This document shows, in pieces, positions 12,401-39,612 of a DNA stretch of 64,000 bases. Position numbers and translations under genes: made by a program. Source of the stretch: Membranipora membranacea (taxonomy: Eukaryota > Bryozoa > Gymnolaemata > Cheilostomatida > Membraniporidae); assembly GCA_914767715.1 (NCBI GenBank), contig OU612075.1:7192001-7256000 (forward strand), written 5' to 3'. The notes beneath the pieces were generated by a model, which had not been told where the DNA came from, did not search any database, and saw only the letters and a list, made by a program, of their open reading frames with translations. Within the stretch, counting starts at the first letter, position 1, and each line of letters starts with the position of its first letter.

Positions 12401-15236
12401 AATCAGAAACTTGCTAGAGGTTAGCATATTTGTCTCATGGATGAGCCACCTTAGCGATGAACACGACAGAGCAGAACAAGATTACCTGCAAGTAAGTTAG
12501 CTTCATTGAGGCATCTGTCACTGGCGAGGTAGGAGTTGCTGAGCAGTATGATGAGTTTTCTGCTGTCCTCGACGGCCTTACATAGATTAGTAAATTTCTC
12601 AGCCCCTATCTGAGAGTCACGATCATGTATGTACAGAACCCTTTTTCCCTACAAGCAAAACAGAATGAAGACATAGATCTGTTAAGACTTGCTGATTTGG
12701 TCAGGAGGTCAAACCCGCCGTCGGGCGAGGGGAAAAAGTATGGGGGGGCTCAGACTAACCCTCATCTCAAGAAGTAATTTGTGCTGAAGATGCAAAATCC
12801 TATACTCAATCTAGGACTCGGAGCTGACTTCTTGTTGAAATGTTTCCTTACCTCAGTACTTGGTTCCTGATCTTGAAAATTAGGTGCTGTTTCTGGAACG
12901 CCTTCAAGTTGCGGAATCAGCATTTCTTGGACCAGCCTTATGTCTCTATCGTTCTTAGAATTGTAAGATATGAAGGCGTCGTATGTGCAGATTTGGTCAA
13001 TCTTTGCCCTCTGGACACCTCTTGCGATTGCAATACAGACTACTCTTAAATGCTTAATATACCAGCAATGTTTGTAGATACAAATTCCGAGTGGAACACA
13101 AATTATCAATGCAAACAGCACACTTCCAGCAATTATAGTTGTTGTACGCCATCTACAATAAAAGTCGCTGTATTTGTAAGTCAAAATTTGGTCGTGCTGT
13201 CTGTTAACATCGTAATTCCCGCATGTCAGATTTTTTATGTCAGCAATAAAAGAAGATTTCTGAATCCACTGTTGGAGGTATCCTGTTTTGCAGGTACAGT
13301 CAAATGGGTTGCCAGAAATTTCAAGCATGCTCAGTTTCATTTTGGACAGATCTTCAAACCTTTTGGAAAGATTTTCTGAAATCTGTGTCAACAAGTTCCC
13401 TTGTAAATATATCCAAACAAATCTATCGGAGAATCTAAACATTGCGTCATCAACTGAAGTAAGTTCATTTGCGCTCAAATCCAGCAGTGATAGGTGTGGA
13501 TTATTCGAAAACAGGTTTGGGGGAATCACTTTTAGCTCGTTACCAGCCATAATGAAAGTTTTCAGTCTTGGCATTCGTGTTAGCAAGTCTGCGGGAATGC
13601 TCCGTATTCCATTCCTAGGGATGTCCAGTTTGCTCAGATTGGTCATAACTTTAATGGCTCCAAAGTTTTGAACTGCATTCACACCTATGTAGTTGTTGCT
13701 TAAAATCAGTGCCTCTAAAGTTTTACAGACTCCTGTTATATCCACTATTTTGTTGTTCTTGGCTGTGAAATGTTTTAGATATGGCATAACATTGCAGAGC
13801 TCTGACATTGTTTGTTTAGATAGATCCTGGAGATGATTGTCATTCAGGTTCATTAGAGTGACAGGATATGTTGTTTGTTTCTTGGCTCTGGTTTGGTCAC
13901 CGATCATCGCAATAAACTTAGGCAGTACTGTTATCTTATTATCATTTAAAATCAATGCCAAGATGTTGGGACTAGCTTCAAGTATGTAGCCTAGGTTATA
14001 CGGAGTCTGTTCATCAGAAAACATTTCTATGCTATTTAGAGATAACTCTTTCAGGAAGTATCCAGATTCAGGTCTGGTAAATAGCTTAAAGTGCCGAGGA
14101 CCAAGCTGATTCCCACCTAACTTTAGTGAACTAAGCCGAGGATAAGAGTTGAAAGCTCCATCCTCAATTGTTGTCATCCGACACCATCGCAAATCCAGAC
14201 ACGAAAGAGATAAGTCTGCAAACAGATTTGGTGATATTTTATCACCCAAGATTCTGTCGCTGTTACTAAATGCCAATTCTGAAAGTTTTGATCCTTGCTT
14301 TGAAAGGTACGAAAATGACTTTGAGTTCAGTGAGCAGTTTTCCCTAATGGGAAGACTTGTCTTCCAAGATTGAGCAAAAACCGTTGTTAAATTAGGAGGC
14401 AAGTGCCTAAACAAACTGTTGGCTAATGCTGGGCAATGTTTATAAACATCCATGTTATTAATGACCAGCTCCTTTACTTCTGTTAATGTTTTAACTATGG
14501 CTTCATTTCCTTGCAAGATATAAGACTCACTGAAGTCTAGACGATGCACCTTGGATAACGGAGATAGAAAATTTGGAGATAGGCTACAGTTATTCCCTCT
14601 TGAGTTGCCCAGTCCTTTCAAATTAAGATTAATCAGGTGTGGTAGGTGTCTAAATCCATCACCTATAGAGTCCATTTTGCAAATGTCTATCGGGTTGTAA
14701 GAAATATCCAGTTCTTGGAGATGCCCCAAGTGGCAGAAGAGATTCTCAGGCACTGAAGTCAGCTGGTTATGTGACAAGTGAAGTATTCTAAGGAAACTTG
14801 TGTCATGAAATAGTCTATCAGGAAGGGATGAAATCAGTGTATGTCTCACATGCAGGCTTATAAAGGATTGGTGCGTAAGAAATGTACATGGCTCTATAAA
14901 GCTTATTGCGCCATGGAATTGTAGATGGGTCAAATGCGAATATCGCTCAAACATTTTACTTGTCAGTCCTGTGGTAGGTCCATTGTAGCTGATTGTGATT
15001 TGTCGAGTGTTGTTTGGCAGGCCCTGTGGTATTGGTTCTGATGCATTTTCAGTGTTACAGCTGGCTGTTTTACGGGAACAGACCTCACATTCAGGCACTA
15101 AACACAATCCAACAGTACAGAATGTCTGCTCTTCATCACAAAGTCTCTGATGTCCAGTCACAGGGGTCGTCAAATGGAAGCAAAACAGAGTCAATGTTAT
15201 TAGTGTCCATTCAAACCAAGCTCCGTTGCTTCTCAT
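9408..15236 (-). CDS. TLR: Toll-like receptor 2 (LRR ectodomain, TM, TIR), four coding exons
   Basis: Exons complement(join(9408..9584, 9914..10041, 12486..12648, 12852..15236)) give 950 residues. Exons 2 and 3 have exactly the lengths of those in TLR-1 (163 and 128 bp) and the same phases. A signal peptide (about 1-28) precedes the Cys-rich N-cap (LCDEEQTFC), LRRs, the LRR C-terminal cap (NPFDCTC...LTC...YC), one TM near 697-719 and a TIR from about residue 750 (YDAFISY). The BB loop reads HDRDSQIG, again without the common proline. The basic tail (KPKYSYKKK) and last residues (RYAYQSI) are almost identical to TLR-1, while the ectodomains are clearly diverged; this suggests a different ligand but conserved signalling. 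An acceptor (tag) lies 4 bases before the ATG, so a 5'-UTR intron is likely. Intron 2 (10042-12485) is swollen by transposon debris on the opposite strand. Confidence 0.93.
10072..11181 (+). pseudogene. non-LTR retrotransposon reverse transcriptase fragment (dead)
   Basis: The fragment lies in TLR-2 intron 2, antisense to the gene. Before the insertion at 10252 the frame reads LDVRKAFDTINHKLL and LLRSYLQNRSQVMKVG. After 10669 it resumes with TCGVPQGSILGPILFNL and the catalytic FAYADDTLIYC, then LNIEKTQFCIFSNR. A frameshift near 11110 moves the end (SLRTYKILIRPILEYCSSIYL) into another frame. These are conserved blocks of LINE reverse transcriptases of the Jockey/CR1/L2 kind. The endonuclease and the 5' part are absent. 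It is inactive: interrupted, frameshifted and truncated. Confidence 0.88.
10252..10669. mobile_element. 418-bp inverted-repeat element inserted in the reverse transcriptase
   Basis: The left end AATAGACAGTTTTCTGAGCTC is exactly inverted at the right end. The inverted similarity continues inward for roughly 100 bases each side, including GAGGGTTATCTTGAAAACC and its complement. It splits the LINE frame between the YLQNRSQ and GVPQGS blocks, so it postdates the LINE. No clear direct repeat flanks it. No coding capacity. Confidence 0.75.
11252..11387. repeat. ~136-bp fold-back with ~39-bp arms
   Basis: CATCTTCATTTTTCTT... (11252-11290) is matched by the inverted TGGCATTCTTTTGCG...GAAGATG (11349-11387). 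The loop contains a short direct repeat (CCTCAAAAGTCCCTAAAA). It lies in TLR-2 intron 2 just after the dead LINE. Confidence 0.75.
11900..12050. repeat. ~150-bp fold-back in TLR-2 intron 2
   Basis: CGTCATCGAATCAAGTTTTT near 11900 reappears inverted at about 12031-12050. A second inverted pair (TTACCGAAGG and CCTTCGGT) lies around it. Intron 2 otherwise shows nothing recognisable between 11390 and 12485, except a truncated fold-back copy near 12150-12263 with CATTTACA on both sides. Confidence 0.6.
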
Positions 15237-16500
15237 GTTCCTACAAATAAATCAGAATTTTTGTTGTTATACTCCGTATAACTATGTTTGTTGTCGGTTT
15301 GTTGTTGTTTGTCTGTTTGTACGTTAAATGGGGCTGGTCTATCAAGGTCATCCAACCAACAGAGCAACAACAAATCTATCAATTACATACCGATGCGGGT
15401 GGACAACAAAATGCTCATGCAATTTGAGCAAATAAGCCAACAAGCATACAGCAGACAGTCCAGATCACTCACCTGTTGGTTTGACAGCTCACAGAGGCCT
15501 GACTAAATGTGAATATTCTCACAATTTCAATATTGCAGCAATAGTGCCAAGCTCAGTTCTGCTTTTTTTATACGATTAAAAAAACAAGGAACTAATGTAT
15601 CAGGAAAAGAAGTGGAACGCTACTGATCCCTTTATGTGGAGCTTAGCATGCTAAAAAAAATCACATTTTATTATTAGCATGTGATCTGAGCTAATCTGTC
15701 ATTATTGAAAACCCAGTTGAGCAAATGCTAGTCACAAGACACTCCCATGTGATTGTCTTCATTTTTGACAGGTCATCAGACCAAGCAAACAGTTAATATT
15801 GTGTATAATTTTTGTTTTTAACACATCAGTCTGATGTGGATTACTCAATGGAAAACCCATACCCTAATTTTTGCCTGTGTTGCAACAGAAACACAGACTA
15901 ACAGCCTGTCTGAAATGCTAATATATCCAAGTAAACTCTAAAATTAATTGTGAACAAACCATCAAATTTAAAATACAAAAGCCTTGGCAGAACACAAAAC
16001 CCAAAAATTAAAACACAAAATTTCAAAGTGATTAAGACGGGGTTCAGTGTTTAGCATGAAGAAATCAAGTTCGCCAACACAGGCCAACAAACAATAATAG
16101 AACTAGTCATCAATAATATCCACTATATTGTACCCTTTCGGTGAATTTTAAGGCAGAAAGCTAACCTGTCCCTATAGTGATATCCAAGTTTGGATTCAGC
16201 ATATTATTTCATTTTTCATTGCACATGTGCTGAACCCTACCAGGAATGGTTTTTGTCGATATCACAAATGCTAATTGAATGATTCATGGAGCAAATATCA
16301 AGCTTAGTCATGACTCCTTGCTTCTACAGTTGAATTAAAAATTTGTCTCACGCTATCATGTATTGAGCAGTCTGATGTCTAGGCTGCTTTTTGTCTTGTT
16401 CTCGTTGAGATGTAGTGCTGTCGCTGACCACCTTTTAAAATGATGTGATATAATATCTTGTTAGAATCATTCATATAGTCGTGTTTCCTGCTGACCATAT
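15237..16500. other. upstream flank of TLR-2, nothing recognised
   Basis: This stretch contains the putative 5'-UTR intron of TLR-2 (acceptor at 15240-15241 on the minus strand) and AT-rich DNA. I see no coding exon and no RNA gene. Confidence 0.5.
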
Positions 16501-16550
16501 TAATCACTTAACATTTCACTTACCTAAACGATTGTGAAGAAAATTGCAGG

Positions 16551-17138
16551 TATGCTGCCGCGCTGCCGCTGACATGATTGCTACAACCGGGTACACTCTC
16601 AGTTTTGGATTCAGCACGTTGTTCTACCCTAGATATACCCTTGTTTTAAACTCGTAACATTTCACTTATTATTAGCGATTTTGAGAAAAATTGCGATATG
16701 CTACCGCGCTGCCGATCTTCTGCTGACATGTTGGCTACGCCTGGGTACACTAGACCAAGTTTGGTCCATTTGCCTGCATTCCGAGCTGTGGCTCCCGATC
16801 CACTGGTCACGCCGCGGCGTGACCAGTGGATTGGGAGCAATAGGCATGCGGGCAATTGGATAAAACTTGTTCTAGGTTACACCCTATTTCTTTATATTGA
16901 GCACGTTGTTATACCCTTGAAACACCTTTTATTTAAACTCTTAATATTTCACTCATTAAAAGCAATTTTTAGAAGAAATGAGGATATGCTGCCGCGCTGC
17001 CGCTGACATGATCGCTACAACTGCATACAACCTCAATTTTGGATTCACCCCGTTGTTCCACCCTAGAAACACCTTTTATTGAATTCTTAACATTTCACTT
17101 ATTATATGCAATTTTGAGAAATATTGCGGATATGCTGC
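16551..17138. repeat. ~147-bp tandem repeat, three-plus units
   Basis: Units begin ATGCTGCCGCGCTGCCGCTG at 16551, ATGCTACCGCGCTGCCG at 16698, and again at 16986 and 17130. Spacings are 147, 288 and 144. The long spacing is explained by the 124-bp element plus its duplicated 8 bp at 16751-16882. A partial unit precedes the array, from about 16500 (TTAACATTTCACTTAC). Confidence 0.85.
16751..16874. mobile_element. 124-bp fold-back element nested in tandem repeat
   Basis: The element begins TAGACCAAGTTTGGTCCATT and ends AACTTGTTCTA. A perfect central palindrome runs through CCACTGGTCACGCCGCGGCG and its complement. It is flanked by GGGTACAC (16743-16750) and GGTTACAC (16875-16882), an 8-bp duplication with one mismatch. 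The neighbouring repeat unit supplies the empty site (GGGTACACTCTC at 16589). Same family as 38-160 and 33277-33385. Confidence 0.8.
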
Positions 17139-17919
17139 CGCAAGACAGTATCATACTAACCTCATAAAGATCTGACATTAGACTTATTGAAATTTTAAAT
17201 TTGTCCTGATCTAACACGAGCAGACTTCTGCAAGTTTACTTGGTAAATAAATTGGCAAGTCAACAAAATCCCCACAATGCAGTTTCAACCTGGAATTCCC
17301 TGAATATTAGATTTGTAAGATTACACAGAATAAGAGTTATGTCCCCACACATATAATGCAAAAACAAAACACCTTTTAATTTCTAAATATGACCACTACA
17401 ACTGGGTACACCCGGTGAATTTTACAGAAGAAACATCAATGAAGTATAATATGCGATCAGTTTCCTGCCATCAAAAATTGTCCGTGCCATTATTTTATAG
17501 AGCACTTACAGCTAGGCAGCTTCTGGCCTAAACTGCACCTTGCGTGTAAATTTAATGTGACAAATGTTTCAATGAAGGTGATTCATTTGACAGGTAAACA
17601 TTTAGAATGATAAACATTAAGATTAGTCTTGCAGGTTCCTTTACCTGTTTGGCCAACCTTGGTAAAGGCCAGCCTGCTGTAGTTATAAGATCTATATTAT
17701 AGGCTATTGTCAATAATATTGCGCAATCGGAATAGCCATTAAAAATAAACTTGCAGATCCCTTTAACTGTATATCTAGCCTTGGTTGAGGCCATCCCAAA
17801 CTATTTATATAAGCTATCGTCAATAATAGACTGGTTACATTAAGCGGCTGACATCAGTCATGCTCTGAATAATTTTGAGAAGAAATTTTTTGATTTGTCT
17901 TTAGAGGATTTGAGAGAGA

Positions 17920-17994
17920 TTCTGGGGGAACCAGATGAAGAGATGATCAGACCCACCAATCACAGGACTGCTCATAGGAGATGTCATCTGTATG
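17920..17994 (+). pseudogene. TLR TIR exon 3 fragment
   Basis: Seventy-five bases closely match the 3' half of exon 3 of TLR-2, encoding the segment LEEPDEEM...ITGLL, and end at an intact ATG|GTAAAT donor. One extra C in CAGACCCACC shifts the frame, and GATATG has become TGTATG. The 5' half of the exon and the other TIR exons are not seen nearby. It is a relic of a third TLR copy or of a segmental duplication. It lies on the plus strand, opposite to TLR-2. Confidence 0.85.
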
Positions 17995-18009
17995 GTAAAT
18001 ATAGAGCAG

Positions 18010-18215
18010 TCATATATCTGAAGAATGGTTGATCAAATGGATGGTCCAATTCAGGGGGGTTTACCACACGCCACATCCCGAAGCATGGGCTGCGAGATAT
18101 TGGATGCTTTAAGATCGCTCTCCGCTTGTAGGCAGGACGATCCAACATGGAGGTCAACCGAACCCCAGTAGTCAATGGGCTGCAGTGGGATTGGAACACA
18201 CAACCTGAATGATTA
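18010..18215 (-). repeat. tRNA-derived SINE (family S1), degraded
   Basis: Read on the minus strand it runs GTTGTGTGTTCCAATCCCAC, then ACTGCAGCCCATTGACTACT. This matches the body of the SINE at 48366-48600 (ACTGCAGTCCACTGACTACT), which has a good B box. The A-box region is poor here. Confidence 0.6.
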
Positions 18216-18295
18216 GCAATCTCCTACTCCTACTCCTACTAGAAGTCCTAACAGTTCATTGGCCTACAGTCTGACTTACTACTATGACCAATACG

Positions 18296-18525
18296 AAGGA
18301 GGGCCTACTGAGAAACAACGATGCAGGGCCTACAGAGAAACAACAAAGGAGGGCATACAGAGAAACAACAAAGGAGGGCCTACAGAGAAACAGCGAAGGC
18401 GGGCCCACAGAAAAACAATGAAGGAGGGTATATATAGAGAAACGACGAAGGAGGGCCCACAGAGGAGCAACAAAGAAGGGTCTACAGAGAAACAACGAAG
18501 GAGGGCCTACAGAGAAACAAGTGGA
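18296..18525. repeat. ~24-bp minisatellite
   Basis: About nine imperfect units of GAGGGCCTACAGAGAAACAAC plus AAAG. A long open frame on the minus strand through this region (repeated FSVGPPSLFLCRPSF) is a by-product of the repeat and not a gene. Confidence 0.85.
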
Positions 18526-18529
18526 GGGA

Positions 18530-20023
18530 TGCATGAACCAGAGATGTGACAGACTTTGGGACTGAGACCTAACAGTGCAGGTGAGTTTATCACACTGGTT
18601 CCATGTGTTCAAATTGAGCATATTAGTTTTAATTGGCTTGGTTAGCTGATTAGCATAATTTTTAACTACTTCACCTCTTGATTCATTTCTCAGGGATCTA
18701 TTTATTGCCAGATTGCGGGGTTCTGTATTCAAAGCTTGTGCTGAGCAACACAGCTGAGACTTCAATGGAATTTTTGTAGTTTTTAAGGATTTAAATTTTG
18801 AATAATCAAAACTTTTATCTTTTATTGCAATCATTGAGTTGTGTACACATGGGCAGAGAGAGAACAACTCTTAAACATTTGGTTTTTTCTTGCTCTGAGA
18901 GCAAACTTTTGGATTTGTGTGGTGGTGGTTGTAGGGAAGCCTTACTTACTTCGACAAATGAGTATTCTCTATCCAAGAGTCGAATCGCATAGACAGCATG
19001 CAATTACTACTGTGGGCATGGATTTTTTCGTGCAGCCATTTGGCCCTGCCACCCCCGAGACTCTATTGCTGTCAAGATTTCAGTATTTGCATTAACCTGT
19101 TTAGATTCAAATGTGGCTATGAGAAAGAAGAGATTATCATGAAATGGACATGTTTAATCTGATCGTGAAGTGAAAATGTAGACAGATGTGAAGGCGTTCT
19201 CTTTATGATTGTTGAAAGCAACCATATATGTAAGTATTACCAGAAGTTGAGGAATATGATTCATCTCAGCCATCTATAAATCAAGGAGTGGAAACCTAGT
19301 TTGCGGGGGGTATGACAAGGATTACTGAATTTATTGTTAGGGAGGATTCTTCACATACAGGCTTCTACGTAAGCAGCAATAAATAAAGAAAAAATGTCGT
19401 TGATTTTATTTTGATTTATTTTTTATAGCATTTAAAAAACGTTGCTTGCCAACAAAAAATGAGGGTTTATTTATTACTGCAATTTGAAGGCGGAAACCGT
19501 TTGTTGTGGGGCCTTGATTGAGGTTAAACAAGCAAGGAATCATCGCATAAAGATCCTGACACTCTCATCATTAGATTGAGAACTCTCACCGCAGATGGTA
19601 TAATACACACACACACACACACACAATTGAATATCACTATCAAAGTAAGTATGGAGCTTTCGTCAAAGCAGGCATCCAAAGTTTTCTTGTTGTTACAGCT
19701 CATTTTACTTGGACGAAGGTACTGCCAAAACATCCGACTCAACTGGTTCATTGCTGTATATGTCACTGACGACAGACACAGATAAAGCACAATTAAACAA
19801 ATTATTTATGCTATGTGATCATGGTGTCGTAACAGAACTTTTCATTGACAAATTCACCAGTCCTCTGACGATTCTAGATATTAGCCTCCTCGGTCAGAGT
19901 CTCACTAGCAGCACTATTTTTATTGCCTTCACCTACAACTGTATACTGGGGGTTAATCTTGGCCGTTGATATGAATTAAATCTCTAACTCAAATACCATT
20001 GGTGCACCTACAATATCACTGTT
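18530..20023. other. intergenic, nothing recognised
   Basis: Apart from a short (CA)n run at about 19603-19624 I see no repeat family, exon or RNA gene in this stretch. Confidence 0.5.
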
Positions 20024-20281
20024 CAGGCCTGTTGTTCTAGGGGATGCACGGATGCTCTGCCTCCCCTAGAATGCTTATAGATTGGCCTAAAAATGCTGTA
20101 ATTGAATATACCATGTCAGAATCAGCTCATTCAGGATTTCCACTTGCTAGTTATATCATTAAAACGCTTTGATGGCTGGGGACTGGGGACTCAGGGGGAG
20201 CTTACAATACCCAACCTGGTGTTACTTCACAGCCTAAAGGATTTTTGCCTCCCCTACCGTTCTGCCTAGACTACAGCCCTG
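20024..20281 (-). mobile_element. CAGGG-ended MITE, copy F (reverse orientation)
   Basis: It begins CAGGCCTGTTGTTCTAGGGG and ends GCCTAGACTACAGCCCTG. Internal landmarks match the other copies inverted: CTAGAATGC, GGCCTAAAAATGCT, CAGAATCAGCTCATT and CCTCCCCTACC. Confidence 0.7.
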
Positions 20282-20547
20282 CCGTGTTGTCTTACTTGTG
20301 TGTTATCTTATCATGAGAATGTTGGGCACTTTAGTAAACAGACTACCTCTCTTAGCGGAGCCTTTAGGTTTAAGATTAACCACATACTGTCGTAAATAAT
20401 CTTATTATATTATAGGTGGATATTTCCTTATCTAGTTTCTGACAGTTGAAGAGTTGCAACGTTAAAGAGATAAAGTATTTTGACAGTTGAGGATTCAAAG
20501 CTGGTGATCAACAGAGGGCTTTACTTCAGTAGGATATTCTATTCTTC

Positions 20548-21045
20548 GAGCTGGCTTGGAGCACAGGTATTTAGACTTTTAGTTCTTTAGGGTACCATTA
20601 GGGAGCAAATATTAATTATACTTTTATTTAGCTTGACTGACATAATGTTAGCTAGCACTAATTTTAGCTGAGTAATGATAAGGACAGCGTGTTTCATTCA
20701 TAGAGTTGGGTTGGAGCACAGGTATTTGGGTTTTTAGTTCTTTAAGGTACCATTAGGGAGTATATATAAATTATACTTTTATTTAGCTTGACTGACATAA
20801 TGTTAGCAAGCACAAATTTTAGCTGAGTAATGATAACAACAGCGTGTTTCATTCATGGAGTTGGGTTGGAGCACAGGTATTTAGGTTTTTAGTTCTTTAA
20901 GGTACCATTAGGGAGCAAATATTAATTATACTTTTATTTAGCTTGACTGACATAATGTTAGCTAGCACTAATTCTAGCGGAATAATGATAAGGACAGCGT
21001 GTTTCATTCATGGAGTTGGGTTGGAGCACAGGTATTTAGGTTTTA
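20548..21045. repeat. 155-bp tandem repeat, three full units plus start of a fourth
   Basis: GAGYTGGSTTGGAGCACAGG recurs at 20548, 20703, 20858 and 21013, an exact 155-bp period with few substitutions. Each unit contains AGCTTGACTGACATAATGTT. The low divergence suggests recent amplification. Confidence 0.92.
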
Positions 21046-22009
21046 ATAGTTAATAATTAAGAGTTTAGGGAGCTCAGACTAATATGTCACCTTTTTATCT
21101 TAAATAAAATTTTCAACTGAGATTTTAGTAATGTCCCTGACCACCTGGTTTACCACTATAGACTATAGACTCGAAAAGTTTGAAGTAGAAAAGAGAGAAG
21201 GCTGAGAAGGAAAGACACTGAATTTTGCCATAATGGGCATATGCTGGGTTAAGATTGTTTAGATGTCTGTGTACTATTTACTTGTTGTAATTAGCGGTGC
21301 AAAATGATCTGTCTGTGGCATTAACTGATGTACTTTTCTTTAAACTTCTCGGATTATTTTATTGTTTGAACAAACACAACTAAATATATCATATCCAGTG
21401 AATTAAAGTATCGCCTTAAAAGGATGATGTACTGATATTTAGGCTATTAGTAAGAGTGATAGGGTAGCAGAATTGCGGTAAACTCCAGCGAAATAAAATC
21501 TGTGTTCGCCATAAGATAGATTTCAATTTTTATCTTCGAGTTCAATCAAACTCAGTTGTCTCGCTTGTAAATCAATCCAGTATCATGTTCTAATTTACAC
21601 TTTACTGTAGTCAGACACTGTCTGTTCCTGCTACACGACCCAAACTTGAGTAAAGTGACATTTAACTGGTTCTTAGGCTAGATTAAGATATAAGATTGGA
21701 GCTAAAGAAATGCCAAGGATTTATAGCCATTGATATCAGACTCATTTCATATCTAAAGTCTGACGTCTAGCCTTTTTGATAGCCTGCCCAGACTAAACAC
21801 AGCAACATTTTAATAATGCTAGATCAATGCATGCATAATAATATATCATTTTGAATATTTCTTTTAAATATTTCGCTTTTCTTGTATAGTAAAGTATCAG
21901 ATTTATATTTTTATTTCGTCGAAATAGGCGTTTGCGGTTCATATTACATGTTATTGTTTCAAGTGTACGGTCTAGCCTCAGCTCAAAAAGTATGTCTTTA
22001 TATGTACAA
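21046..22009. other. intergenic, nothing recognised
   Basis: AT-rich sequence without a supportable exon, RNA gene or repeat family. Confidence 0.45.
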
Positions 22010-22246
22010 CAGGACTGTAGGTTAGGAAAAATTACAGGGAAGGCAAAAATCTGAGGCGGGTCCAAAACATTGCTAGAATAGGTGCTGCAACCTCCCCAAG
22101 GCAATTAAGGTTATATAAATAGCAAAGGGAATTCCCAAAAGAGCTTTTTATGACATAAATTATTCAATTAACTTGTTTTTAGGCCACCTTATTTAGCTTT
22201 CTAGGGGAGGCAGTGCCCCCTTGCCTTCCCTAAAACTACAGGCCTG
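22010..22246 (+). mobile_element. CAGGG-ended MITE, copy B
   Basis: It starts CAGGACTGTAGGTTAGG and ends AAACTACAGGCCTG, with internal TTCAATTAACTTGTTTTTAG and GGGGAGGCAGTGCC as in the other copies. Confidence 0.7.
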
Positions 22247-24126
22247 TTAACAACGACCTTCATGTGGGTACTTGATAATGTCAGACCACAAAATTGGGCT
22301 TAGTGTGAAAAAATTGAGTATCAATTGTAGATCTGTTATCTTTCTTTATGGCCATTCATAGAACTGGTTGGAAATCTGATGCGGTGGTCTAGCTAGTGCT
22401 GGGACAATATGGCATTGCCGAGTGCCAAATGATCATAATAGAATTTGGCTTATCCTGTTTTATTTGTACATGGACATAAAAAAATGTTTTGTCGCTGGAT
22501 GAACAGTTTGATATCAATACGAATCAGTGACACTTTCAAGTCATTCAATCTATCAATAATACTTCTTTAAATTATTCCGATAGCAATGTTAAAAAATATG
22601 GCTATATTTGTTGGAAATGTGCCAGCACTAGGTTGATGTGGTCCAGCATAAGGGTGCTGCGGTCCAGCGTAATCTTCAATTTTTTAACACAGATTATTAA
22701 TGAAAACCCAATTGCAAAAACGTACTTTGACCAGATACTATAATTATAGATATATCCATAGTCTATGCTTTGACAGTTATCTGCCTGAGCCCCCTTTTCT
22801 TTTGTGGTTCTCTGATACAGGGTGTCAATGACATCCGATCTATATATCAAGACGGCATTGTGTCAACAGCAGCAGTTTACATTTCTTATTAGTAGGTGTT
22901 TTATCACAGATTGAGGATATACAGAGGGGATACTTCAATGTTAGCTATAGCTATAGCTCTTTCTATCCTTACTTACTGTGTTTTTATGTTCTTCTGTCTT
23001 TAGCAGTTGTTACTGTGCATCATCATGTTACTATGCGGGTCTAGGCCTTCAGAGATCGTATCTGCTCTAGGCATATATATTATTGCGTTATTAATGTGTT
23101 GTTTATTTATCCTTCACTTCATATCTGCTCTAGGTAATTTGTTTGTTTTTTTTACACCTCGCTGTTTATCAGAAATCATATTGAGTCATTGAAATTACGT
23201 CTGAATTTGTTTTGAATGTATTCCAGTTAATCTGTTTGTTGTGGTGCACTGTTACTAATGTGATAAATGTGGTGAGGTAATAACCCAATATGCGTTAGCA
23301 TGGAGACACTAATGTATGTTTTGGTTAGCCGAATGCATTACGAATGGGTTACGAATGCGTTACGGAATTTCTTTGGTCTTAACAAAGGTAAAAACATCCT
23401 TTGAATCCTGGCAAAAAATGCGTAGATGAAAGAGGAGAAATATTCATGTAAATAATATTAATGTGGGGCCAATGGAATTTCCTTTGATTGCGATTAAAAG
23501 AAACGTGGTGAAATTTATCTTCCAAACTTTGACACTGCCAAAGTGCTCCATGATTTAGAAGAGAACTCGTTTGCAGTCTCATTTGAAGAGCTGAGTCACA
23601 TGTGTGATGTTGTAGTATTCTATCTAGCTAATTCAGTCTTATAGATTTATAAATAGATACATCTTTCTTTTAAGTTTACTTTTCATCTTAAGCATACGGA
23701 TCATTGCCATTCAACTTCTAGACATACATTGCAACTTTTATCATTTTCAATTTGTTTCACAGGTGTCATACTTAGTACTGTCAGGGGCGGTTGTGACGCC
23801 CCCAAATCAAATTTTTTATGGCACTTGCACTACAATATGCATCAGATTAAAAACTACTTTGATATTTGAGCATGACAATAGCTGATAAGGCACATATACC
23901 ACACTTCAGTTGTCTCAATTTGTCTACTGCTTCTGAGGATTAAATGACACTGTTTGCTTTTCCTATCCAATCAAATTTAAACTTCACCAGGTCTACATTA
24001 TATATCAACATTGTTGTAGAAGGATTAGCTGAACGAGAGGACATTACCCGGATTAAATAAATACACACAGTGGGTTAAGAAGGCCATTTTCTGGGATCAC
24101 TTGGATAACTACTGCAGCATTGCACC
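22247..24126. other. upstream flank of ATP1B-A
   Basis: No coding exon recognised. The promoter and any 5'-UTR exon of ATP1B-A should lie at the right end, but I see no convincing TATA box or initiator. Confidence 0.4.

Positions 24127-39597
<15,471 letters not shown>

Positions 39598-39612
<15 letters not shown>

Noticed and set aside
18296-18525. Regular repeats that could suggest a CRISPR array
   Set aside because: Units are contiguous and imperfect without unique spacers, and the genome is animal.
18256-18867. 203-codon minus-strand ORF with repeated FSVGPPSLF
   Set aside because: It runs through a ~24-bp minisatellite; there is no domain, splice context or homology beyond the repeat.
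21160-21185. A further type I mini-palindrome at ACTATAGACTATAGACTC
   Set aside because: It lacks the opposing inverted end and shows no flanking repeat.
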